A DNA stretch of 64,000 bases from Hydractinia symbiolongicarpus (Eukaryota > Cnidaria > Hydrozoa > Anthoathecata > Hydractiniidae). How positions within the stretch are numbered: position 1 is the first letter of the stretch; each line of letters starts with the position of its first letter. The translations under genes and the position numbers were made by a program. Positions 48,184-59,383 of this stretch are shown here, in pieces. The stretch spans positions 4,032,001-4,096,000 of the forward strand of contig NC_079880.1 of the NCBI RefSeq assembly GCF_029227915.1, given 5' to 3'. Under the pieces are notes generated by a model that saw only the letters and a program-made list of their open reading frames with translations, was not told the origin of the DNA and searched no databases.

Positions 48184-49157
48184 AGACTTGTAGTTTTTAA
48201 AAATGTTTTCATTTTTGATGAGACGCTGAATAAAAGAAGTTTAATCGCCGGCAAACGAAAACCCGCGATTTCCCGAAATTCCCGGCTTGACCCGTATAGT
48301 CAAAAGTATACGAAGAAATTACCCAGGGAGTAAACTCATTTCCCGAACGATTTTTTAAATTATTTTTTCACCACTAAAACGCATGAGACTTGTAGTTTTC
48401 AAATATGTTTTCATTTTTGATGAGACGCTGAAAAAAAGCAGTTTAATCGCCGGCAAAGGAAAACCTGCGATATCCCTAAATCCCGGACTCGGCCCGTATA
48501 GTCAAAAGTATACAAAGAAAGTACCCAGGGAGTAAACTCATTTCCAGAAGGATTTTTTAAATTATTTTTTCACCACTAAAACGCATAAGACTTGTAGTTT
48601 TTAAAAATGTTTTCATTTTTGATGAGACGCTGAATAAAAGAAGTTTAATCGCCGGCAAACGAAAACCCGCGATTTCCCGTAAATCCCGGGCTTGGCCCGT
48701 ATAGTCAAAAGTATACAAAGAAAGTACCCAGGGAGTAAACTCATTTACCGAACGATTTTTTAATTATTTTTTCACCACTAAAACGCATGAGACTTGTAGT
48801 TTTCAAAAATGTTTTCATTTTTGATGAGACGTTGAATAAAAGAAGTTTAATCGCCGGCAAACGAAAACCCGCGATTTCCCGTAAATCACGGGCTTGGCCC
48901 GTATAGTCGAATGTATACAAAGAAAGTACCCTGTGAGTAAACTCATTTCCAGAACGATTTTTTAAATTATTTTTTCACCACTAAAACGCATAAGACTTGT
49001 AGTTTTTAAAAATGTTTTCATTTTTGATGAGACGCTGAATAAAAGAAGTTTAATCGCCGGCAAACGAAAACCCGCGATTTCCCGTAAATCCCGGCTTCGC
49101 CCGAATAGTCAAAAGTATACAAAGAAAGTACCCAGGGAGTAAACTCATTTCCCGAAC
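48184..49157 (+). repeat. 14-monomer-spaced repeat (2836 bp), first occurrence
   Basis: This block contains E with TCCCGAAATTCCCGG and TATACGAAGAAATTACC, then F, E, an A form with ACCGAACG and GATTTTTTAATTATT, and CATAAG with CTTCGCCCGAATAG. It recurs at 51020-51993. Differences include CAGAAGGATT near 48545 for CAGAAGAATT near 51381. Confidence 0.82.
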
Positions 49158-49802
49158 GATTTTTTAAATTATTTTTTCACCACTAAAACGCATGAGACTT
49201 GTAATTTTTAAAAATGTTTTCATTTTTGATGAGACGCTGAATAAAAGAAGTTTAATCGCCGGCAAACGAAAACCCGCGATTTCCCGTAAATCCTGGACTC
49301 AGCCCGTATAGTCAAAAGTATACAAAGAAAGTACCCAGGGATTAAACTCATTTCCCGAACGATTTTTTAAATTATTTTTTCACCACTAAAACGCATGAGA
49401 CTTGTAGTTTTCAAAAATGTTTTCATTTTTGATTAGACGCTGAATAAAAGAAGTTTAATCGCCGGCAAACGAAAACCCGCGATTTCCCGTAAATCACGGG
49501 CTTGACCCGTATAGTCGAATGTATACAAAGAAAGTACCCTGTGAGTAAACTCATTTCCAGAACGATTTTTTAAATTATTTTTTCACCACTAAAACGCATA
49601 AGACATGTAGTTTTTAAAAATGTTTTCATTTTTGATGAGACGCTGAATAAAAGAAGTTTAATCGCCGGCAAACGAAAACCCGCGATTTCCCGAAATTCCC
49701 GGCTTGACCCGTATAGTCAAAAGTATACGAAGAAATTACCCAGGGAGTAAACTCATTTCCCGAACGATTTTTTAAATTATTTTTTCACCACTAAAACGCA
49801 TG

Positions 49803-51033
49803 AGACTTGTAGTTTTTAAAAATGTTTTCATTTTTGATGAGACGCTGAATAAAAGAAGTTTAATCGCCGGCAAACGAAAACCCGCGATTTCCCGTAAATC
49901 CCGGCTTCGCCCGAATAGTCAAAAGTATACAAAGAAAGTACCCAGGGAGTAAACTCATTTCCCGAACAATTTTTTAAATTATTTTTTCACCACTAAAACG
50001 CATGAGACTTGTAGTTTTCCAAAATGTTTTCATTTTTGATGAGACGCTGAATAAAAGAAGTTTAATCGCCGTCAAACGAAAACCCGCGATTTCCCGTAAA
50101 TCCTGGACTCAGCCCGTATAGTCAAAAGTATACAAAAAAAAAGTACCCAGGGAGTAAACTCATTTCCCAAACGATTTTTTAAATTATTATTTCACCACTA
50201 AAACGCATGAGACTTGTAGTTCTCAAGAATGTTTTCATTTTTGATGAGACGCTGAATAAAAGCAGTATAATCGCCGGCAAACAAAAACCCGCGATTTCCC
50301 GTAAATCCCGGGCTTGGCACGTATAGTCGAATGTATACAAAGAAAGTACCTTGTGAGTAAACTCATTTCCAGAACGATTTTTCAAATTATTTTTTCACCA
50401 CTAAAACGCATAAGACTTGTAGTTTTTAAAAATGTTTTCATTTTTGATGAGACGCTGAATAAAAGAAGTTTAATCGCCGGCAAACAAAAACCCGCGATTT
50501 CCCGTAAATCCCGGCTTGGCCCGTATAGTCAAAAGTATACAAAGAAAGTACCCAGGGAGTAAACTCATTTACCGAACGATTTTTTAAATTATTTTTTCAC
50601 CACTAAAACGCATGAGACTTGTAGTTTTCAAAAATGTTTTCATTTTTGATGAGACGTTGAATAAAAGAAGTTTAATCGCCGGCAAACGAAAACCCGCGAT
50701 TTCCCGTAAACCACGGGCTTGGCCCGTATAGTCGAATGTATACAAAGAAAGTACCCTGTGAGTAAACTCATTTCCAGAACGATTTTTTAAATTATTTTTT
50801 CACCACTAAAACGCATAAGACTTGTAGTTTTCAAAAATGTTTTCATTTTTGATGAGACGCTGAATAAAAGAAGTTTAATCGCCGGCAAAAGAAAACCCGC
50901 GATTTCCCGTAAATCCCGGCTTCGCCCGAATAGTCAAAAGTATACAAAGAAAGTACCCAGGGAGTAAACTTATTTCCCGAACGATTTTTTAAATTATTTT
51001 TTCACCATTAAAACGCATGAGACTTGTAGTTTT
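49803..51033 (+). repeat. 10-monomer-spaced repeat (2026 bp), first occurrence
   Basis: This block holds CCCGAACAATTTTTT, TTTTCCAAAATG with GCCGTCAAACG, the H(A9)-G-E trimer, TAAACCACGGGC and CACCATTAAAACG. It recurs 2026 bp downstream at 51829-53059. Differences: GCAAACAAAAACC near 50280 for GCAAACGAAAACC, and GATTTTTT for GATATTTT near 50580/52605. Confidence 0.83.
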
Positions 51034-51993
51034 TAAAAATGTTTTCATTTTTGATGAGACGCTGAATAAAAGAAGTTTAATCGCCGGCAAACGAAAACCC
51101 GCGATTTCCCGAAATTCCCGGCTTGACCCGTATAGTCAAAAGTATACGAAGAAATTACCCAGGGAGTAAACTCATTTCCCGAACGATTTTTTAAATTATT
51201 TTTTCACCACTAAAACGCATGAGACTTGTAGTTTTCAAATATGTTTTCATTTTTGATGAGACGCTGAAAAAAAGCAGTTTAATCGCCGGCAAAGGAAAAC
51301 CTGCGATATCCCTAAATCCCGGACTCGGCCCGTATAGTCAAAAGTATACAAAGAAAGTACCCAGGGAGTAAACTCATTTCCAGAAGAATTTTTTAAATTA
51401 TTTTTTCACCACTAAAACGCATAAGACTTGTAGTTTTTAAAAATGTTTTCATTTTTGATGAGACGCTGAATAAAAGAAGTTTAATCGCCGGCAAACGAAA
51501 ACCCGCGATTTCCCGTAAATCCCGGGCTTGGCCCGTATAGTCAAAAGTATACAAAGAAAGTACCCAGGGAGTAAACTCATTTACCGAACGATTTTTTAAT
51601 TATTTTTTCACCACTAAAACGCATGAGACTTGTAGTTTTCAAAAATGTTTTCATTTTTGATGAGACGTTGAATAAAAGAAGTTTAATCGCCGGCAAACGA
51701 AAACCCGCGATTTCCCGTAAATCACGGGCTTGGCCCGTATAGTCGAATGTATACAAAGAAAGTACCCTGTGAGTAAACTCATTTCCAGAACGATTTTTTA
51801 AATTATTTTTTCACCACTAAAACGCATAAGACTTGTAGTTTTTAAAAATGTTTTCATTTTTGATGAGACGCTGAATAAAAGAAGTTTAATCGCCGGCAAA
51901 CGAAAACCCGCGATTTCCCGTAAATCCCGGCTTCGCCCGAATAGTCAAAAGTATACAAAGAAAGTACCCAGGGAGTAAACTCATTTCCCGAAC
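51020..51993 (+). repeat. 14-monomer-spaced repeat (2836 bp), second occurrence
   Basis: This is the partner of 48184-49157. It lies between and partly inside the two copies of the 2026 bp-spaced repeat, so 48-53 kb is a mosaic of at least two overlapping duplications. The TCCCGAAATTCCCGG monomer also recurs near 47265, 49685, 56580 and 59215. Confidence 0.82.
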
Positions 51994-53059
51994 AATTTTT
52001 TAAATTATTTTTTCACCACTAAAACGCATGAGACTTGTAGTTTTCCAAAATGTTTTCATTTTTGATGAGACGCTGAATAAAAGAAGTTTAATCGCCGTCA
52101 AACGAAAACCCGCGATTTCCCGTAAATCCTGGACTCAGCCCGTATAGTCAAAAGTATACAAAAAAAAAGTACCCAGGGAGTAAACTCATTTCCCAAACGA
52201 TTTTTTAAATTATTATTTCACCACTAAAACGCATGAGACTTGTAGTTCTCAAGAATGTTTTCATTTTTGATGAGACGCTGAATAAAAGCAGTATAATCGC
52301 CGGCAAACGAAAACCCGCGATTTCCCGTAAATCCCGGGCTTGGCACGTATAGTCGAATGTATACAAAGAAAGTACCTTGTGAGTAAACTCATTTCCAGAA
52401 CGATTTTTCAAATTATTTTTTCACCACTAAAACGCATAAGACTTGTAGTTTTTAAAAATGTTTTCATTTTTGATGAGACGCTGAATAAAAGAAGTTTAAT
52501 CGCCGGCAAACAAAAACCCGCGATTTCCCGTAAATCCCGGCTTGGCCCGTATAGTCAAAAGTATACAAAGAAAGTACCCAGGGAGTAAACTCATTTACCG
52601 AACGATATTTTAAATTATTTTTTCACCACTAAAACGCATGAGACTTGTAGTTTTCAAAAATGTTTTCATTTTTGATGAGACGTTGAATAAAAGAAGTTTA
52701 ATCGCCGGCAAACGAAAACCCGCGATTTCCCGTAAACCACGGGCTTGGCCCGTATAGTCGAATGTATACAAAGAAAGTACCCTGTGAGTAAACTCATTTC
52801 CGGAACGATTTTTTAAATTATTTTTTCACCACTAAAACGCATAAGACTTGTAGTTTTCAAAAATGTTTTCATTTTTGATGAGACGCTGAATAAAAGAAGT
52901 TTAATCGCCGGCAAAAGAAAACCCGCGATTTCCCGTAAATCCCGGCTTCGCCCGAATAGTCAAAAGTATACAAAGAAAGTACCCAGGGAGTAAACTTATT
53001 TCCCGAACGATTTTTTAAATTATTTTTTCACCATTAAAACGCATGAGACTTGTAGTTTT
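51829..53059 (+). repeat. 10-monomer-spaced repeat (2026 bp), second occurrence
   Basis: This is the partner of 49803-51033. Homology covers about 6 monomers. After it the first copy leads into the TCCCGAAATTCC monomer, while this copy leads into the dimer duplication, so the region was rearranged after duplicating. Confidence 0.83.
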
Positions 53060-53493
53060 CAAAAATGTTTTCATTTTTGATGAGACGCTGAATAAAAGAA
53101 GTTTAATCGCCGGCAAACGAAAACCCGCGATTTCCCGTAAACCACGGGCTTGGCCCGTATAGTCGAATGTATACAAAGAAAGTACCCTGTGAGTAAACTC
53201 ATTTCCAGAACGATTTTTTAAATTATTTTTTCACCACTAAAACGCATAAGACTTGTAGTTTTCAAAAATGTTTTCATTTTTGATGAGACGCTGAATAAAA
53301 GAAGTTTAATCGCCGGCAAAAGAAAACCCGCGATTTCCCGTAAATCCCGGCTTCGCCCGAATAGTCAAAAGTATACAAAGAAAGTACCCAGGGAGTAAAC
53401 TTATTTCCCGAACGATTTTTTAAATTATTTTTTCACCATTAAAACGCATGAGACTTGTAGTTTTCAAAAATGTTTTCATTTTTGATGAGACGC
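52684..53493 (+). repeat. Dimer tandem duplication (2 x 405 bp)
   Basis: Copies at 52684-53088 and 53089-53493 share TAAACCACGGGC (52736/53141 for ACCAC), GGCAAAAGAAAACC, CTTCGCCCGAATAG, GTAAACTTATTTCC and CACCATTAAAACG. Noticed difference: TTCCGGAACG near 52800 against TTCCAGAACG near 53205. The same dimer also appears near 54950-55270 and 57590-57910. Confidence 0.83.
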
Positions 53494-54083
53494 TGAATAA
53501 AAGAAGTTTAATCGCCGGCAAACGAAAACCCGCGATTTCCCGTAAATCCTGGACTCAGCCCGTATAGTCAAAAGTATACAAAAAAAAAGTACCCAGGGAG
53601 TAAACTCATTTCCCAAACGATTTTTTAAATTATTATTTCACCACTAAAACGCATGAGACTTGTAGTTCTCAAGAATGTTTTCATTTTTGATGAGACGCTG
53701 AATAAAAGCAGTATAATCGCCGGCAAACGAAAACCTGCGATTTCCCGTAAATCCCGGGCTTGGCACGTATAGTCGAATGTATACAAAGAAAGTACCTTGT
53801 GAGTAAACTCATTTCCAGAACGATTTTTTAAATTATTTTTTCACCACTAAAACGCATAAGACTTGTAGTTTTCCAAAATGTTTTCATTTTTGATGAGACG
53901 CTGAATAAAAGAAGTTTAATCGCCGTCAAACGAAAACCCGCGATTTCCCGTAAATCCTGGACTCAGCCCGTATAGTCAAAAGTATACAAAAAAAAAGTAC
54001 CCAGGGAGTAAACTCATTTCCCAAACGATTTTTTAAATTATTATTTCACCACTAAAACGCATGAGACTTGTAGTTCTCAAGAA

Positions 54084-56716
54084 TGTTTTCATTTTTGATG
54101 AGACGCTGAATAAAAGCAGTATAATCGCCGGCAAACGAAAACCCGCGATTTCCCGTAAATCCCGGGCTTGGCACGTATAGTCGAATGTATACAAAGAAAG
54201 TACCTTGTGAGTAAACTCATTTCCAGAACGATTTTTCAAATTATTTTTTCACCACTAAAACGCATAAGACTTGTAGTTTTTAAAAATGTTTTCATTTTTG
54301 ATGAGACGCTGAATAAAAGAAGTTTAATCGCCGGCAAACAAAAACCCGCGATTTCCCGTAAATCCCGGCTTGGCCCGTATAGTCAAAAGTATACAAAGAA
54401 AGTACCCAGGGAGTAAACTCATTTACCGAACGATATTTTAAATTATTTTTTCACCACTAAAACGCATGAGACTTGTAGTTTTCAAAAATGTTTTCATTTT
54501 TGATGAGACGCTGAATAAAAGCAGTATAATCGCCGGCAAACGAAAACCCGCGATTTCCCGTAAATCCCGGGCTTGGCACGTATAGTCGAATGTATACAAA
54601 GAAAGTACCTTGTGAGTAAACTCATTTCCAGAACGATTTTTCAAATTATTTTTTCACCACTAAAACGCATAAGACTTGTAGTTTTTAAAAATGTTTTCAT
54701 TTTTGATGAGACGCTGAATAAAAGAAGTTTAATCGCCGGCAAAAGAAAACCCGCGATTTCCCGTAAATCCCGGCTTCGCCCGAATAGTCAAAAGTATACA
54801 AAGAAAGTACCCAGGGAGTAAACTTATTTCCCGAACGATTTTTTAAATTATTTTTTCACCATTAAAACGCATGAGACTTGTAGTTTTCAAAAATGTTTTC
54901 ATTTTTGATGAGACGCTGAATAAAAGAAGTTTAATCGCCGGCAAACGAAAACCCGCGATTTCCCGTAAACCACGGGCTTGGCCCGTATAGTCGAATGTAT
55001 ACAAAGAAAGTACCCTGTGAGTAAACTCATTTCCAGAACGATTTTTTAAATTATTTTTTCACCACTAAAACGCATAAGACTTGTAGTTTTCAAAAATGTT
55101 TTCATTTTTGATGAGACGCTGAATAAAAGAAGTTTAATCGCCGGCAAAAGAAAACCCGCGATTTCCCGTAAATCCCGGCTTCGCCCGAATAGTCAAAAGT
55201 ATACAAAGAAAGTACCCAGGGAGTAAACTTATTTCCCGAACGATTTTTTAAATTATTTTTTCACCATTAAAACGCATGAGACTTGTAGTTTTCAAAAATG
55301 TTTTCATTTTTGATGAGACGCTGAATAAAAGAAGTTTAATCGCCGGCAAACGAAAACCCGCGATTTCCCGTAAATCCTGGACTCAGCCCGTATAGTCAAA
55401 AGTATACAAAAAAAAGTACCCAGGGAGTAAACTCATTTCCCAAACGATTTTTTAAATTATTATTTCACCACTAAAACCTATGAGACTTGTAGTTCTCAAG
55501 AATGTTTTCATTTTTGATGAGACGCTGAATAAAAGCAGTATAATCGCCGGCAAACGAAACCCGCGATTTCCCGTAAATCCCGTGCTTGGCACGTATAGTC
55601 GAATGTATACAAAGAAAGTACCTTGTGAGTAAACTCATTTCCAGAACGATTTTTTAAATTATTTTTTCACCACTAAAACGCATAAGACTTGTAGTTTTTA
55701 AAAATGTTTTCATTTTTGATGAGACGCTGAATAAAAGAAGTTTAATCGCCGGCAAACAAAAACCCGCGATTTCCCGTAAATCCCGGCTTGGCCCGTATAG
55801 TCAAAAGTATACAAAGAAAGTACCCAGGGAGTAAACTCATTTACCGAACGATTTTTTAAATTATTTGTTCACCACTAAAACGCATGAGACTTGTAGTTTT
55901 CAAAAATGTTTTCATTTTTGATGAGACGTTGAATAAAAGAAGTTTAATCGCCGGCAAACGAAAACCCGCGATTTCCCGTAAATCACGGGCTTGGCCCGTA
56001 TAGCCGAATGTATACAAAGAAAGTACCCTGTGAGTAAACTCATTTCCAGAACGATTTTTTAAATTATTTTTTCACCACTAAAACGCATAAGACTTGTAGT
56101 TTTTAAAAATGTTTTCATTTTTGATGAGACGCTGAATAAAAGAAGTTTAATCGCCGGCAAACGAAAACCCGCGATTTCCCGTAAATCCCGGGCTTGGCCC
56201 GTATAGTCAAAAGTATACAAAGAAAGTACCCAGGGAGTAAACTCATTTACCGAACGATTTTTTAATTATTTTTTCACCACTAAAACGCATGAGACTTGTA
56301 GTTTTCAAAAATGTTTTCATTTTTGATGAGACGTTGAATAAAAGAAGTTTAATCGCCGGCAAACGAAAACCCGCGATTTCCCGTAAATCACGGGCTTGGC
56401 CCGTATAGTCGAATGTATACAAAGAAAGTACCCTGTGAGTAAACTCATTTCCAGAACGATTTTTTAAATTATTTTTTCACCACTAAAACGCATAAGACAT
56501 GTAGTTTTTAAAAATGTTTTCATTTTTGATGAGACGCTGAATAAAAGAAGTTTAATCGCCGGCAAACGAAAACCCGCGATTTCCCGAAATTCCCGGCTTG
56601 ACCCGTATAGTCAAAAGTATACGAAGAAATTACCCAGGGAGTAAACTCATTTCCCGAACGATTTTTTAAATTATTTTTTCACCACTAAAACGCATGAGAC
56701 TTGTAGTTTTCAAATA
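54084..56716 (+). repeat. 13-monomer duplication (2633 bp), copy 1
   Basis: Markers recur 2633 bp later: GATATTTTAAATT near 54432/57065, AACCTATGAGAC near 55480/58113, CCCGTGCTTGGCACG near 55579/58212, TTATTTGTTCACC near 55861/58494, TATAGCCGAATG near 55990/58623, and GACATGTAG near 56495/59128. The breakpoint lies in TGTTTTCATTTTTGATGAG. The first monomer of copy 2 has an F head (CAAATATG) joined to a G body (GCAGTATAATC), a visible crossover chimera. Confidence 0.92.
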
Positions 56717-59349
56717 TGTTTTCATTTTTGATGAGACGCTGAATAAAAGCAGTATAATCGCCGGCAAACGAAAACCCGCGATTTCCCGTAAATCCCGGGC
56801 TTGGCACGTATAGTCGAATGTATACAAAGAAAGTACCTTGTGAGTAAACTCATTTCCAGAACGATTTTTCAAATTATTTTTTCACCACTAAAACGCATAA
56901 GACTTGTAGTTTTTAAAAATGTTTTCATTTTTGATGAGACGCTGAATAAAAGAAGTTTAATCGCCGGCAAACAAAAACCCGCGATTTCCCGTAAATCCCG
57001 GCTTGGCCCGTATAGTCAAAAGTATACAAAGAAAGTACCCAGGGAGTAAACTCATTTACCGAACGATATTTTAAATTATTTTTTCACCACTAAAACGCAT
57101 GAGACTTGTAGTTTTCAAAAATGTTTTCATTTTTGATGAGACGCTGAATAAAAGCAGTATAATCGCCGGCAAACGAAAACCCGCGATTTCCCGTAAATCC
57201 CGGGCTTGGCACGTATAGTCGAATGTATACAAAGAAAGTACCTTGTGAGTAAACTCATTTCCAGAACGATTTTTCAAATTATTTTTTCACCACTAAAACG
57301 CATAAGACTTGTAGTTTTTAAAAATGTTTTCATTTTTGATGAGACGCTGAATAAAAGAAGTTTAATCGCCGGCAAAAGAAAACCCGCGATTTCCCGTAAA
57401 TCCCGGCTTCGCCCGAATAGTCAAAAGTATACAAAGAAAGTACCCAGGGAGTAAACTTATTTCCCGAACGATTTTTTAAATTATTTTTTCACCATTAAAA
57501 CGCATGAGACTTGTAGTTTTCAAAAATGTTTTCATTTTTGATGAGACGCTGAATAAAAGAAGTTTAATCGCCGGCAAACGAAAACCCGCGATTTCCCGTA
57601 AACCACGGGCTTGGCCCGTATAGTCGAATGTATACAAAGAAAGTACCCTGTGAGTAAACTCATTTCCAGAACGATTTTTTAAATTATTTTTTCACCACTA
57701 AAACGCATAAGACTTGTAGTTTTCAAAAATGTTTTCATTTTTGATGAGACGCTGAATAAAAGAAGTTTAATCGCCGGCAAAAGAAAACCCGCGATTTCCC
57801 GTAAATCCCGGCTTCGCCCGAATAGTCAAAAGTATACAAAGAAAGTACCCAGGGAGTAAACTTATTTCCCGAACGATTTTTTAAATTATTTTTTCACCAT
57901 TAAAACGCATGAGACTTGTAGTTTTCAAAAATGTTTTCATTTTTGATGAGACGCTGAATAAAAGAAGTTTAATCGCCGGCAAACGAAAACCCGCGATTTC
58001 CCGTAAATCCTGGACTCAGCCCGTATAGTCAAAAGTATACAAAAAAAAGTACCCAGGGAGTAAACTCATTTCCCAAACGATTTTTTAAATTATTATTTCA
58101 CCACTAAAACCTATGAGACTTGTAGTTCTCAAGAATGTTTTCATTTTTGATGAGACGCTGAATAAAAGCAGTATAATCGCCGGCAAACGAAACCCGCGAT
58201 TTCCCGTAAATCCCGTGCTTGGCACGTATAGTCGAATGTATACAAAGAAAGTACCTTGTGAGTAAACTCATTTCCAGAACGATTTTTTAAATTATTTTTT
58301 CACCACTAAAACGCATAAGACTTGTAGTTTTTAAAAATGTTTTCATTTTTGATGAGACGCTGAATAAAAGAAGTTTAATCGCCGGCAAACAAAAACCCGC
58401 GATTTCCCGTAAATCCCGGCTTGGCCCGTATAGTCAAAAGTATACAAAGAAAGTACCCAGGGAGTAAACTCATTTACCGAACGATTTTTTAAATTATTTG
58501 TTCACCACTAAAACGCATGAGACTTGTAGTTTTCAAAAATGTTTTCATTTTTGATGAGACGTTGAATAAAAGAAGTTTAATCGCCGGCAAACGAAAACCC
58601 GCGATTTCCCGTAAATCACGGGCTTGGCCCGTATAGCCGAATGTATACAAAGAAAGTACCCTGTGAGTAAACTCATTTCCAGAACGATTTTTTAAATTAT
58701 TTTTTCACCACTAAAACGCATAAGACTTGTAGTTTTTAAAAATGTTTTCATTTTTGATGAGACGCTGAATAAAAGAAGTTTAATCGCCGGCAAACGAAAA
58801 CCCGCGATTTCCCGTAAATCCCGGGCTTGGCCCGTATAGTCAAAAGTATACAAAGAAAGTACCCAGGGAGTAAACTCATTTACCGAACGATTTTTTAATT
58901 ATTTTTTCACCACTAAAACGCATGAGACTTGTAGTTTTCAAAAATGTTTTCATTTTTGATGAGACGTTGAATAAAAGAAGTTTAATCGCCGGCAAACGAA
59001 AACCCGCGATTTCCCGTAAATCACGGGCTTGGCCCGTATAGTCGAATGTATACAAAGAAAGTACCCTGTGAGTAAACTCATTTCCAGAACGATTTTTTAA
59101 ATTATTTTTTCACCACTAAAACGCATAAGACATGTAGTTTTTAAAAATGTTTTCATTTTTGATGAGACGCTGAATAAAAGAAGTTTAATCGCCGGCAAAC
59201 GAAAACCCGCGATTTCCCGAAATTCCCGGCTTGACCCGTATAGTCAAAAGTATACGAAGAAATTACCCAGGGAGTAAACTCATTTCCCGAACGATTTTTT
59301 AAATTATTTTTTCACCACTAAAACGCATGAGACTTGTAGTTTTCAAATA
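56717..59349 (+). repeat. 13-monomer duplication (2633 bp), copy 2
   Basis: This is the tandem partner of 54084-56716. I noticed no substitution in the parts compared, and homopolymer lengths match (A8 at 55408-55415 and 58041-58048). At 59350 the original F body (GCTGAAAAAAAGCAG) resumes, confirming the reciprocal structure of the junction. A 405 bp dimer spacing (G monomers near 54033/54438 and 56666/57071) is nested inside and copied. Confidence 0.92.
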
Positions 59350-59383
59350 TGTTTTCATTTTTGATGAGACGCTGAAAAAAAGC

